This document shows, piece by piece, positions 53,701 to 61,699 of a stretch of 64,000 nucleotides of DNA. The notes under the pieces are model-generated. The model made no database searches. It worked only from the letters and a program-made list of their open reading frames with translations, and was not told the origin of the DNA. Origin of the DNA: SHYR01 sp036013055. GTDB taxonomy: Bacteria; Chloroflexota; Dehalococcoidia; UBA2979. The translations under genes and the position numbers were made by a program. The stretch's first letter is position 1. Each line of letters opens with the position of its first letter. The stretch spans positions 310,001 to 374,000 of the forward strand of contig DASCQM010000006.1 of assembly GCA_036013055.1 (NCBI GenBank), written 5' to 3'.

Positions 53701-54177
53701 CTTGATGATCATCGCGTCACCGTCATCGAGGCTGGCGAAGAACTCCTGCACACCTTCGATGCTGGTACTGCCGGAGGTGCCGGGCAGCACGGGCACGTCG
53801 TGTTCCGCCGCTACCGCACGCGCACGCACCTTGTCGCCGAACAGCTCGAGTAGCTCCGCGGACGGACCGACGAAGGTGATGCCCTCCTCGGCGCAGCGAC
53901 GGGCGAAGCTGGCGTTCTCGCTGAGGAATCCGTAGCCGGGGTGGATCGCGTCGCAACCCGCCTCCTTCGCCACGGCGATCATCTGCTCGCCGTCGAGATA
54001 AGCGGCGACGCCGTCACCCGTGAGCGGCCGGGACTCGTCGGCTTTGCGGATGTGCAGTGAGGCGGCGTCGTCTTCCGGGTAGACGGCCACGGTATGGATG
54101 CCGAGGTCGGCGGCGGCGCGCATCACGCGGATCGCGATCTCGCCGCGATTCGCGATCAGCAAACTGGATAGCGTCAT
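50785..54177 (-). CDS. Single-chain acyl-CoA carboxylase (biotin carboxylase, BCCP and carboxyltransferase fused)
   Basis: A 1130-aa fusion of three activities that are usually separate. Residues 1-450 are biotin carboxylase (SLLIANRGEIAIRVMRAAADLG, the ATP loop GGGGRGVRM, LGERDCSIQRRHQKL, EVNARLQVEHTVTEEV). Residues about 525-595 are a biotinyl domain with VMEAMKMEHEI, the Lys near residue 560. From about residue 615 on it is carboxyltransferase (GRCFAGNASLLGCCD, DTPGIMVGPEIEHTALVRHSSRM, AYGLGAIAMAGGSYKMP). An Ala/Pro linker separates the first two. The acyl substrate is unknown; it differs from the stand-alone subunit at 27784-29325. Confidence 0.92.
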   Translation of the reverse strand: MTLSSLLIANRGEIAIRVMRAAADLGIHTVAVYPEDDAASLHIRKADESRPLTGDGVAAYLDGEQMIAVAKEAGCDAIHPGYGFLSENASFARRCAEEGITFVGPSAELLELFGDKVRARAVAAEHDVPVLPGTSGSTSIEGVQEFFASLDDGDAMIIKAVAGGGGRGVRMVTQTEEIEDAYARCQSEAHAAFGNGDVYVERLVPRARHIEVQILGDATGAISHLGERDCSIQRRHQKLVEIAPSPGLDAALREQIIAAAVRLAEGVSYDNLGTFEFLVDDSAIPPTFAFIEVNARLQVEHTVTEEVTGVDIVQTQLRLAGGESLTDLGLQQAAVPAPRGFAIQTRINMETMQADGATRPSGGTLTAFEAPLGPGIRTDTFGYAGYLTSPRFDSLLAKVIVHSASADFSDALGRADRALREFRIEGVATNLPFMQALLTHPDVQQQRLYTRFVDDHAEQLVATAGDDERRLHFQPTQAATSTPAQPALAGALVDANDPLAVLAHGQTAARPAASAPATAPQGAPDGTIAVEAPLQGTVVSIEVAEGDAVHEGQLLLVMEAMKMEHEIQALSSGIVRSIAVAVGDTLYEGHVLAFIEEAEVEASDDAASASVDLDEIRPDLREVLDRQSTRLDSMRPAAVARREAKSQRTARANIEDLCDDGTFAEYGPMVLAAQSSRRSLDELIEKSPTDGMITGVGSINGDLFDDPAARCVVMSYDYTVFAGTQGRQNHRKTDRLIDVAEHGRMPMVLFAEGGGGRPGDDRSAGSETRTFARFATLSGLVPMVGITSGRCFAGNASLLGCCDVIIATADSNIGMGGPAMIEGGGLGVFTPEEIGGMDVQVPNGVVDIAVEDEAEAVQVAKRYLSYFQGPLAEWESADQRLMRRIVPENRLRVYNIRDVIETMADTDSVLELRRGFGAGMVTSLIRIEGKSVGVIANNPMHLGGAIDSDAADKGARFMQLCDAFDIPILFLCDTPGIMVGPEIEHTALVRHSSRMFLTGANLSVPFFTIVIRKAYGLGAIAMAGGSYKMPNFTVSWPTGEFAGMGIEGSVKLGYREELAAIEDPEERLQRYEERVAHAYDVGKALNNAVGFGIDDTIDPAESRWWVASALSAVRPPPPRDGKKRPSIDAW

Positions 54178-54254
54178 GGCCCCGCCCTCGCTGTGTGGGG
54201 CGGTGATGCCCCCCCGTTATGAGTGCGGATAATAGCGCGCGGCAGCCTGCACGC

Positions 54255-54260
54255 TATGAT
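54255..54260 (+). promoter_or_regulatory. -10 box ahead of the PLP enzyme gene
   Basis: TATGAT ends 43 nt before the ATG at 54303. GGGGG lies 5-10 nt before that ATG as ribosome-binding site. No -35 consensus is evident. Confidence 0.35.
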
Positions 54261-54302
54261 TCCGCTCCAGCGATCACGGCAGCGCCCGCATCGGGGGTCC
54301 GC

Positions 54303-55394
54303 ATGAGCGAGGACATTGGCAGACGCATCGAAGAGGTCGACACTCCGGCGCTCTGGGTTGATCTGGATGCGCTCGACGCGAACATCTGGACGATGGCGAG
54401 CGTCTGTCGCGATGCCGGCGTCGACTGGCGGCCACACATCAAGGCGAGCAAGTCTCCGGCGCTCGCGAAGCGACTCGTCGATGGCGGCGCGGTGGGCATC
54501 ACCTGCGCGAAGGTCGGCGAGGCCGAGGTGATGGCGGACGGCGGGATCACCGACATCCTGATCGCGAACGAGGTGATCGGCCCGCAGAAGATCGCGCGAC
54601 TCGTCGCACTCGCGGCCCGCATCACGATCGGCGTCGCCGTCGACGACGAACGCAACCTGCGCGAACTCTCGGCCGCAGCCGACTCCGCGGGCGTGAGCAT
54701 CGATGTGCTGGTCGACATCAACGTCGGCATGTCGCGTTGCGGCATCCCACCCGCCGAGGCACCCGCGCTGGCACAACTGGTGCTCGACCTGCCTGGCGTC
54801 GCGCTGCGCGGGCTGATGGGCTACGAGGGCCACGTGATGGGAATCTCCGACGTCGAGGAGAAGGATGCGGCGTCGAGGGTCGTCGCGGACGTGCTAGCAG
54901 CGGGCGTCACAGCCCTTGAGGGCGCGGGCATCGAGGCGCGCGTGCGCAGCGGCGGTGGCACCGGCAACTACTGGATCGCTGCCGGGCTCGGGGCGCTGAC
55001 GGAGCTGCAGGCCGGCGGCGGGGTGCTGATGGACCTCACCTATATGGAGAAGATGAACGTGCCGGGCCACCAGTACGCGCTCTTCCTCACCGAGCAGGTG
55101 GTGAGCACCCAGACGCCGGGCCGCGTGATCGGCGACGCCGGATGGAAGGCGCTCGGCTACCACACCGGATCGCCGCAGGTCGTCGCGCCCGAGGGCGTAC
55201 GCTTCCGCGCCCCGAACGCTGAGCACGGCATCTTCGAGGTCGATGACGGCGTCGAACTGAATCCCGGCGACCGGCTGACGCTGATCCCGCATTACTCGGA
55301 CTCCACGGTGCTCTTGCACCGTCAGATGTACGCCGTACGTCGCGGGGTGGTGGAAGAGGTCTGGCCGATTGCCGCAGCAGGCATGCTCCAGTAG
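54303..55394 (+). CDS. Alanine-racemase-fold PLP enzyme, D-threonine aldolase/D-serine dehydratase-like (DSD1 type)
   Basis: A 363-aa fold-type III PLP protein. The opening DTPALWVDLDALDANIWTMASVCR and the Lys-bearing RPHIKASKSP match the DSD1/D-threonine aldolase family, with the PLP lysine expected in HIKASK. The C-terminal IPHYSDSTVLLH is where the family binds divalent metal. Reactions include aldol cleavage of D-threonine or dehydration of D-serine and hydroxyaspartate; the choice is uncertain. It sits between two accessory catabolic genes. Confidence 0.86.
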   Translation: MSEDIGRRIEEVDTPALWVDLDALDANIWTMASVCRDAGVDWRPHIKASKSPALAKRLVDGGAVGITCAKVGEAEVMADGGITDILIANEVIGPQKIARLVALAARITIGVAVDDERNLRELSAAADSAGVSIDVLVDINVGMSRCGIPPAEAPALAQLVLDLPGVALRGLMGYEGHVMGISDVEEKDAASRVVADVLAAGVTALEGAGIEARVRSGGGTGNYWIAAGLGALTELQAGGGVLMDLTYMEKMNVPGHQYALFLTEQVVSTQTPGRVIGDAGWKALGYHTGSPQVVAPEGVRFRAPNAEHGIFEVDDGVELNPGDRLTLIPHYSDSTVLLHRQMYAVRRGVVEEVWPIAAAGMLQ

Positions 55395-55404
55395 CGAGCC
55401 GCCG

Positions 55405-56577
55405 TTAGGTGCGAGGCGCCTCGAACACGACCTCGCCGGCCTGCACGACAAGCCGCACGCGCTGTAGCGCCGCGATGTCGACGGTCGGGTCACCATCGAC
55501 GACCAGCAGGTCGCCGCGACGGCCAACGTCGAGCGTGCCACGGTCCGCGAGGTCGAGTAGCTCGGCGCTCGTGCTCGTCGCCATCTTCAGCACCTCGGCG
55601 GGCGGAAGATCAGTGAGCAGTTGGAATGCCTCCATGCTGCGGGGCAGGGAGTCGTGCGGGGTACTGGGGATGCCACAGTCGGTGCTCATCAAGATGCGGC
55701 AACCGGCGTCGAGCATCATGCCGAAGAGGTTGACGCGGCTCTCCCATCGCTCCGTGCCGCGCGCGTTCAGCGTGCTGCCGTAGACCGTCGGCGAGATGAT
55801 GATTCCTCGCTCCGCGATCTCGGCGATCAACTCGGCGTCACCGTAGAACCCGTCGGCGTTCTGGAACGAGCAGTGCTCGAGCGTGTCGACGCCGCCCGTC
55901 ACCGCGACGCGCACACCCTCCGTGCCGTGGCAGTGCGCCGCGACGCGCAGTCCGAGTGCATGCGCCTCTTCGACGATCGCCGCGATCTCCTCGGCCGTGT
56001 ACTGCGCGACGAGCGTGTCGGAGTTCTCCGTCATGTTGCCGCCGGATGCCATCACCTTGATCCAGTCGACGCCCGCCTCGGCTCGTTCGCGCACCGCCGC
56101 GCGGATTGCCGCCTCACCATCGGCTTCTCCGCCGATGAACCAGCAGTGTCCCTTCGTCGTCGTCACCGGCGCGCCCGCGACGATCAGGTCGGCGCCCGGG
56201 ACGACCCCGCCAGCGATCGCGTCGCGCAGCGAGGTTGAGAGCGACGTCGGGCTACCTAGGTCGCGGAACGTCGTGATTCCGGACGCGAGCACCGTGCGTG
56301 CGGCAGTCGACATGCGTAGCAGCATCGATGCTTCGGAGTCGCCGTCGAAGACGGCGCGCCAGTTAGCGGCGGCGTTGAAACAGAGGTGGCCATGGCCCTC
56401 GATCAGCCCGGGGAGCACGGTCGCGCCCGCGACGTCGATCACGCGTGCTGCGGAGGGCGCTGCGGCCGCGATGGTGCCGTCGCTGATCGCCAGTTCGCCG
56501 TCGGCCGCGCTGGCGGCGACACCGTCCCAGAGCTGCCCTCCACGCAAGATCAGGCCGGGGTCGTCGTGATTCACCAT
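55405..56577 (-). CDS. Amidohydrolase (prolidase/imidazolonepropionase-like)
   Basis: A 390-aa metal-dependent amidohydrolase. EGHGHLCF gives the HxH ligands, WIKVMASGG the probable carboxylated Lys, VAAHCHG and LEHCSF the His ligands, and STDCGIP the catalytic Asp. The initial and final beta domain (LILRGGQLWDGVA, GRRGDLLVVDGDPTVDI) is complete. This subgroup includes Xaa-Pro dipeptidases and related enzymes; the substrate is not known. It is convergent with the PLP enzyme gene, 10 nt apart. Confidence 0.86.
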   Translation of the reverse strand: MVNHDDPGLILRGGQLWDGVAASAADGELAISDGTIAAAAPSAARVIDVAGATVLPGLIEGHGHLCFNAAANWRAVFDGDSEASMLLRMSTAARTVLASGITTFRDLGSPTSLSTSLRDAIAGGVVPGADLIVAGAPVTTTKGHCWFIGGEADGEAAIRAAVRERAEAGVDWIKVMASGGNMTENSDTLVAQYTAEEIAAIVEEAHALGLRVAAHCHGTEGVRVAVTGGVDTLEHCSFQNADGFYGDAELIAEIAERGIIISPTVYGSTLNARGTERWESRVNLFGMMLDAGCRILMSTDCGIPSTPHDSLPRSMEAFQLLTDLPPAEVLKMATSTSAELLDLADRGTLDVGRRGDLLVVDGDPTVDIAALQRVRLVVQAGEVVFEAPRT

Positions 56578-56634
56578 CGAGGGCGCTCAACCTTCCATCT
56601 ACGGGTGCTGACGTGCGAACCGAACATACGCGGT

Positions 56635-58032
56635 CTAATCGAGGTCACGCAGTTTGCTTGTGGCGGCCAGCAGCAGGAGTGACGCGATCACGAGCGCGAC
56701 GGCGATGCCGCCGATCGCGATCTGCGCGCCGAAGATCGACGCCGCGAGGCCCACAAAGAACGTCGCAAACGTCGCGACGCTGCGTTGCATCATGTAGACG
56801 CTCATCACGCGCCCGCGGAACTCGTCCTGCACGTATGCCTGCACCAGCACCATGCTCAGCGACTGCCGCCCGGCGTCGGCGATACCGACGAAGAGCAGAA
56901 TCCCTGCCGTTGCCCAGAACCAGGTCGATGCGGAGAACGCGACCAGCGTGACACCGAGCATCACGCCAGAGAACAGGAAGAGGCGGCCGCGTCGATGGGG
57001 CGGCAGCGACGCGACGAACACCGACCCGGTGAGTGAGCCGACGCCGGTGAACGTCATCAGCAGGCCAAGCTGCCCCGGACCCTCACCGAGCACCGCCGCG
57101 ACGAAGCCCGGGAGCAGGAAGAGGTACGGCATCGAGAAGACGGCGAAGAGCACGGCGGCGGCGAGCAGCGGGCGCAGCACCGGGTCATGGGCGATGTAGC
57201 GGAAGCCGTCGATCAGTTCGCGGTATCCGCTGCGGCGCTCCGGTTCGGGCTGTTGCGGCTCGTCGCCGTCTTGCAGCATCGCGTTCTCCGTCGGAACGAG
57301 CATCAGCAGGCCGCTGGCGTAGAGGTAGAGCCCGGTGATGATGAAGTAGACCCAGTGCGGCCCGAGGGCAGCGATCAGGAAGCCGGCCGCCGAGGGGGCG
57401 AGCAGCCGCATCGCGTTCATCCCTGCAGCGTTGAGTGCGACGGCGTTCGTCAGTCGGTCGAGCCCGACCACCTCTGGCAGCATCGCCTGGCGCGCGGGCA
57501 TCATCAGCGACATCACCGTGCTATGGGCCAGCGCGGCGATCAGGATGTGCTCGAAGCGTAGCACGTCGAAGTAGATCAGCAGGGCGAGCACCAGCGCGTT
57601 GCCGCCGTTCAGCAACTGGCCGATCTGCACGACGCGGCGCTTGTGCTGCACGCGGTCTGCGACGACCCCGCCGGCCAACGAAAAGAGCAGCCCCGGGATC
57701 GAGTTGAAGAGGAAGAGCGTGCCCAGCGCCGTGTATGAGCCGGTTAGTTCGAACACGAGGAACCCGCGCACGAGCTGCTGCATGTTCAGCGAGGCCATCT
57801 GGCCGAGCATCGAGAGCAGGTACCAGCGATAGCCCGCGTCCGCGAGCGACTCGAACGTCCGAATCGACGAGACGCCGCCACTGCGTCCGCCCGATGGTGG
57901 AGACGTGGCCGCAGCAGCCGTCGAGGGTGTCGCTGGCGTCGACGGGACGGCGTCGCGCTCGCCGTCGTCAGACGTGGCGAACCCGTCGTCGGGACGCTCG
58001 GTGGCGGGTGGCACGGGCGGTCGGTTCGTCAC
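56635..58032 (-). CDS. MFS transporter (MFS_3/enterobactin-exporter-like)
   Basis: A 465-aa MFS protein with about 12 helices. A 45-residue polar, Ala/Thr/Pro-rich N-terminal extension precedes the first helix. RWYLLSMLGQMASLNMQQLVRGFLVFELTGSYTALGTLFLFNSIPGLLFSLAGGVVADRVQHKRRVVQI contains motif A-like ADRVQHKRR, and HRRGRLFLFSGV a mid-loop. The drug/siderophore-exporter type MFS_3 fits. Substrate unknown. Confidence 0.85.
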   Translation of the reverse strand: MTNRPPVPPATERPDDGFATSDDGERDAVPSTPATPSTAAAATSPPSGGRSGGVSSIRTFESLADAGYRWYLLSMLGQMASLNMQQLVRGFLVFELTGSYTALGTLFLFNSIPGLLFSLAGGVVADRVQHKRRVVQIGQLLNGGNALVLALLIYFDVLRFEHILIAALAHSTVMSLMMPARQAMLPEVVGLDRLTNAVALNAAGMNAMRLLAPSAAGFLIAALGPHWVYFIITGLYLYASGLLMLVPTENAMLQDGDEPQQPEPERRSGYRELIDGFRYIAHDPVLRPLLAAAVLFAVFSMPYLFLLPGFVAAVLGEGPGQLGLLMTFTGVGSLTGSVFVASLPPHRRGRLFLFSGVMLGVTLVAFSASTWFWATAGILLFVGIADAGRQSLSMVLVQAYVQDEFRGRVMSVYMMQRSVATFATFFVGLAASIFGAQIAIGGIAVALVIASLLLLAATSKLRDLD

Positions 58033-58132
58033 GACGGCAGGTCACGGCGGTTCGTCATCGAGACATCCTGCGCCACCGGCGCACGGAAGAGTAGGTCTCG
58101 GTTCACACTCTCCGAGCGCATCTGCCACGACT

Positions 58133-58141
58133 TGCTATCAT
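58133..58141 (+). promoter_or_regulatory. Extended -10 of the cyclase gene
   Basis: TGC-TATCAT lies 23 nt before the ATG at 58165, with GAAGGGGG (about 58151-58158) as ribosome-binding site. It matches the TGCTAT form seen before tig and tlyA. Confidence 0.45.
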
Positions 58142-58164
58142 CGCGGCGCTCGAAGGGGGCATCG

Positions 58165-59076
58165 ATGGGACTCGCTGACCGCACACCGCCGACGAATCCG
58201 CAGTACGAGGCGTACCGCGAACGCTACTCAAACTGGGGCCGCTGGGGTGACGACGACCAGCTCGGCACGCTGAATCACATCACCGACGAAACTCGGCGGG
58301 CGGCGGCCGCGCTGGTCACCGAGGGTCGCAGCGTCACGTGCGCACTGCCGTTCGCGAAGACGCCCGGACCGATGAACGCGAACCCGGCGCAGCACTTCAT
58401 GCGTATCAACCCGGGCGGGGCGATGGACTACATCGGGGTCTCGTACCACGGCTTCGTAAACACGCACATCGACGCGCTCTGCCACATGTTTGCCGCCGAC
58501 GGGCAACTCTACAATGGGCGCCCATCGTCGGAGATCACGACCGACGGTGCGAAGACGAATTCCGTCGACTTCTGGCGTGATGGCATCGTCACGCGCGGCG
58601 TGCTCTACGACATCCCGCGCATGCGTGGTACGGCGCACGTCGAGCAGGACGCCCCCGTCGAGGGCTGGGACCTCGAGGACGCGGCGAAGGAGACGGGGAT
58701 CGAGCCTCGGCCCGGTGACGCGGTGCTGGTGCGCTCCGGCCGCGCGCCGTTCATCGAGGCGAACCCGACCCACGGGCATCCGATGCAGAACCCAACGCCC
58801 GGCGTGGCGGCCTCGGCGATCGAGTTCCTCTATGAGACCGATGCGTCGCTGCTCGGCTGGGATCTGCAGGAGGCGAACCCGCAAGAGCTCCCCCGTCTGC
58901 CGATCCACAGCGTCGTGATCCCGTACATGGGCATGCCGCTGCTCGACAACGCCAACTTTGAGGAGCTGGCGGCAACCTGCGCCGAACTCGGGCGCTGGGA
59001 GTTCCAGCTCGTGATCGCGCCACTCGTCGTCGAAGGTGGCACCGGTTCCCCGGTGAACCCGATCGCGGTGTTCTAG
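58165..59076 (+). CDS. Cyclase-family metal hydrolase (kynurenine formamidase-like)
   Basis: A 303-aa member of the PF04199 cyclase family. The metal-binding motif is HGFVNTHIDALCHM (a form of HxGTHxDxPxH), followed by the conserved GDAVLVRSGRAPF and the C-terminal VIAPLVVEGGTGSPVNPIAVF. GRWGDDDQLGTLNHIT is a typical N-terminal stretch of the longer subgroup found in Chloroflexota and Actinomycetota, for which no substrate has been shown to my knowledge. GGGGG precedes the ATG at 58165. Confidence 0.86.
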   Translation: MGLADRTPPTNPQYEAYRERYSNWGRWGDDDQLGTLNHITDETRRAAAALVTEGRSVTCALPFAKTPGPMNANPAQHFMRINPGGAMDYIGVSYHGFVNTHIDALCHMFAADGQLYNGRPSSEITTDGAKTNSVDFWRDGIVTRGVLYDIPRMRGTAHVEQDAPVEGWDLEDAAKETGIEPRPGDAVLVRSGRAPFIEANPTHGHPMQNPTPGVAASAIEFLYETDASLLGWDLQEANPQELPRLPIHSVVIPYMGMPLLDNANFEELAATCAELGRWEFQLVIAPLVVEGGTGSPVNPIAVF

Positions 59077-59084
59077 GCGGTACG

Positions 59085-59101
59085 TCTAGAGGCGTTCTAG
59101 A
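59085..59101. terminator. Short hairpin between cyclase and CoA-transferase genes
   Basis: TCTAGA-GGCGT-TCTAGA forms a 6-pair stem in the 38-nt spacer between two convergent genes. No T-run follows, so it may be chance. Confidence 0.25.
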
Positions 59102-59114
59102 GGAGCCGCTGGAG

Positions 59115-61556
59115 CTATCCGACGATCGGCGCGTCGACGATCACGTTCGCGGCGTCGAGAGCGTCGATCTCCGCCTCGCTGAGACCGCCGAGTTCCGAGA
59201 GCACCGCGCGGTTGTGCTCGCCGAAGCGCGGTGCCGGTCGCACGCCGTCGAACGGTCGACGTGCGAGACGCCAGACCGGACGGCTTGTGCGACAGACGCC
59301 CGCGTCCGCGTGGTCATACGTCGGGAAGAACTCCCGCGCCGCGAGATGCTCGTCTCGCACCAGCATGTAGCCGGAGAGCACCGGCGCGGCGGAGACACCG
59401 GCCGCCTGCAGCACCTCGGCAGCCTCGCCCGGTTCGCGATCGGCCGCCCATTCCGCGATCACGGCATCGATGGCGTCACGCGCCGCCTGACGACCCTCTG
59501 CGGTTGTGTAGTCGTCGCTGTCGAGGCGGGCGTCACCGATCACGCCACGGAGCGCATCCCACGCGGCGTCGCTGTCGACCGCGATCGCGAGCCATGTCTC
59601 CGCGATCTCGCCGAGCGGGTTGCCGCGCGGATCCATCATCGGGCGCTGTTCGCCGTCGCGGGTGCGGTAGACGTTGTGCGGCGCAAAGAGCGGATCGGCG
59701 TTGCCGATGCGGACGGGCAGGGGATGGCCGGCGGATGCCGCAGCCATGTACTCGCCGACGAGCCCGATCACGTTGTCGCGCTGAGCGATTACCGCGTACG
59801 CACCCTCGCCGCTCTGCTCGCGCGCGACGAGCGCCATCGCGACGGCACCAGCGGTCACGATGCCCGCCACGGGGTCGCCGTAGGAGATGCCGCTCTTGTG
59901 CGGCACGTCACCGTCGTAGCCCTGCACGGCGACGAGGCCGCCCATCTGCTCGATCGACGGTCCGAAGCCGACGCGGGCGGCCTCCGCGCCCTCGTGCCCG
60001 AAGCCGGGCATCGAAATCACGACGATGCGCGGGTTGATCGCCTTCAGCGCTTCGTAGCCGATGCCGAGGCGTTCAGCGACGCCGGAGCTCCAGTTCTCCA
60101 TCACGACATCGGAGTTCTCGACCATGCGCAGGAAGGCCGCCAGCCCGTCCGGGTTGGAGATATCGAGCGCCATCCCTCGCTTGTTGCGGTTGTATTCGTT
60201 GAAGTACGCGGCCTTGTTGTAGGCGAGCGGGTCTTCGGCCATCGCGGCGATCCCACGCACGCCGTCCGGGAAGCTGGGGCCCTCGATGTGGATCACATCC
60301 GCGCCCATGTCCGCGAGGAAGCGCGCCGCGAACGGCCCGGCCCAGATCTGCGTCAGGTCGAGCACGCGAATGCCGTCGAGCGGCAGCTTCGCGGCGCCGA
60401 CTGTGGCGGTGCCTTCGGCGGTGGTTGCGACACCGTTGAGGTCGGCAAGCACCTCGGCTGTGTGTTCGCCGAGCAGCGGCGCGCGACGTTGCTCGCCGCG
60501 GCTGCCGTTGATCGTGATCGGGCCGGCGGGCATCTGGTACTCGCCGATCACGGGGTGCTCTACGCGCTGCCAGAATCCGGCTTCGACGAGCGGCGGCCAC
60601 TGTAGCAATTCGTCGGGCGTGGGAATCAGCGAGAAGGGAGCGCGTGCGGCCCCTGACTCGTCGTAGATTTCGCGCGCCGTGCGCGCCATCGTCCATTCGG
60701 TGATCAGGGCAGACGCGATCGCGTTCGCCTCCGGCGTCAGCATCATGCCCTGGAACATCGGATCCTGCGGCAGCTCCGGGTGCCCGATCAGCTCGTAGAC
60801 CGAGGGTGCCTGCCGCGCCATCGCGGCCACGCCGACGAACCCGTCCGCGCAGGGGTAGATGCCCCAGACGGCGCGCGCCTGGTTGCCTGCCCTCGTCTGG
60901 TCGCCGCCGCGCACCATCGCCGCTGGGCCGTGCCCTTCGAGCGAGGACGCCTGCACCTCCTGGATCGAGATATCGATGTGGTCGCCGAGCCCCATGCTGC
61001 GGGCGGCGTAGAGCGCAACGAGCGACGACGAGAAGCCGTGCAGACCCGCCTGGTAGTACGACTGGTGGCCGGCGGTCTTCAGGGGTGGCTTGTCGGGGTC
61101 GCCGCAGATCATCATCTGGCCGCCCGCGGCGAACGCCGTCAGCGCCGTCGTGCGCCAGCTCGCACGCGGGCCGTCCAGCCCGAACGGCGTGATCGAGCAG
61201 ACGACGAGGGCGGGGCGCTCCTCGATCACGGCGTCGAGGTCGATGCCGACGTCTGCCAGTTCGCCCGGCGCGTGGCTCTCGATCACCACGTCGGCGGTTC
61301 GCAGCAGCGCGAGCAGTTGCTCCCGCTGCGCCTCGTCGGCGACGTCGATTGTTGCGCTGCGCTTCCCGGCGTTGAGGTACGCGAAGAGGATGCTGGCCTC
61401 ACGCCCGTCGCCGGCGAAGGGCGGCAGCGAGCGGGTCGGGTCGCCGTTGGGTGGTTCGACCTTGACGACGTCGGCGCCGTAGACGGCGAACAGTCTCGCG
61501 GCGAACGCGCCGGCGACGTCGGTGCTGAGATCGATTACGCGTGTGCCGGTGAGCAT
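59115..61556 (-). CDS. Tandem two-domain CaiB/BaiF family III CoA-transferase
   Basis: An 813-aa protein that is two family III CoA-transferase domains in one chain. The first starts MLTGTRVIDLSTDVAGAFAARLFAVYGADVVKVE; the second starts near residue 400 with LPLDGIRVLDLTQIWAGPFAARFLADMGADVIHIE. Family III enzymes form an acyl-aspartyl intermediate. The second domain has the Asp in SYGDPVAG (about residue 560); the first has YYQAG at that place (about 167), so only one half may be catalytic. ATG at 61556 gives the family-typical N-terminus with AAGGG upstream; 61571 and 61583 (GTG) are alternatives. CoA donor and acceptor are unknown. Confidence 0.9.
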   Translation of the reverse strand: MLTGTRVIDLSTDVAGAFAARLFAVYGADVVKVEPPNGDPTRSLPPFAGDGREASILFAYLNAGKRSATIDVADEAQREQLLALLRTADVVIESHAPGELADVGIDLDAVIEERPALVVCSITPFGLDGPRASWRTTALTAFAAGGQMMICGDPDKPPLKTAGHQSYYQAGLHGFSSSLVALYAARSMGLGDHIDISIQEVQASSLEGHGPAAMVRGGDQTRAGNQARAVWGIYPCADGFVGVAAMARQAPSVYELIGHPELPQDPMFQGMMLTPEANAIASALITEWTMARTAREIYDESGAARAPFSLIPTPDELLQWPPLVEAGFWQRVEHPVIGEYQMPAGPITINGSRGEQRRAPLLGEHTAEVLADLNGVATTAEGTATVGAAKLPLDGIRVLDLTQIWAGPFAARFLADMGADVIHIEGPSFPDGVRGIAAMAEDPLAYNKAAYFNEYNRNKRGMALDISNPDGLAAFLRMVENSDVVMENWSSGVAERLGIGYEALKAINPRIVVISMPGFGHEGAEAARVGFGPSIEQMGGLVAVQGYDGDVPHKSGISYGDPVAGIVTAGAVAMALVAREQSGEGAYAVIAQRDNVIGLVGEYMAAASAGHPLPVRIGNADPLFAPHNVYRTRDGEQRPMMDPRGNPLGEIAETWLAIAVDSDAAWDALRGVIGDARLDSDDYTTAEGRQAARDAIDAVIAEWAADREPGEAAEVLQAAGVSAAPVLSGYMLVRDEHLAAREFFPTYDHADAGVCRTSRPVWRLARRPFDGVRPAPRFGEHNRAVLSELGGLSEAEIDALDAANVIVDAPIVG

Positions 61557-61642
61557 GCCGTGGCCCTTCATTCGAACGTTCACTCAAATCTGCGCGGATA
61601 CTAGCAGCCGTCAGAGAGCGATGCCGATGTGGATCACGAGAT

Positions 61643-61674
61643 CACAGAGGCCCGCCGATCGGCAAGCCTCTGTG
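61643..61674. repeat. Perfect 9-bp inverted repeat downstream of the SCP2 gene
   Basis: CACAGAGGC (61643-61651) and GCCTCTGTG (61666-61674) can pair completely, around a 14-nt loop that itself contains the palindrome GCCGATCGGC. It lies between the SCP2 and CoA-transferase genes, both minus strand, 26 nt past the SCP2 stop. No T tract follows on either strand. It may be a terminator, an mRNA processing signal or a protein-binding site. Confidence 0.5.
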
Positions 61675-61699
61675 GAGTTACTTCAACATGGTTCGCTCG

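Noticed and set aside
61574..61581. GAACGTTC palindrome near the CoA-transferase start as a second LexA box
   Set aside because: It lacks the 4-nt spacer between the GAAC and GTTC half-sites, so it does not fit the LexA core, and an 8-bp palindrome can arise by chance.
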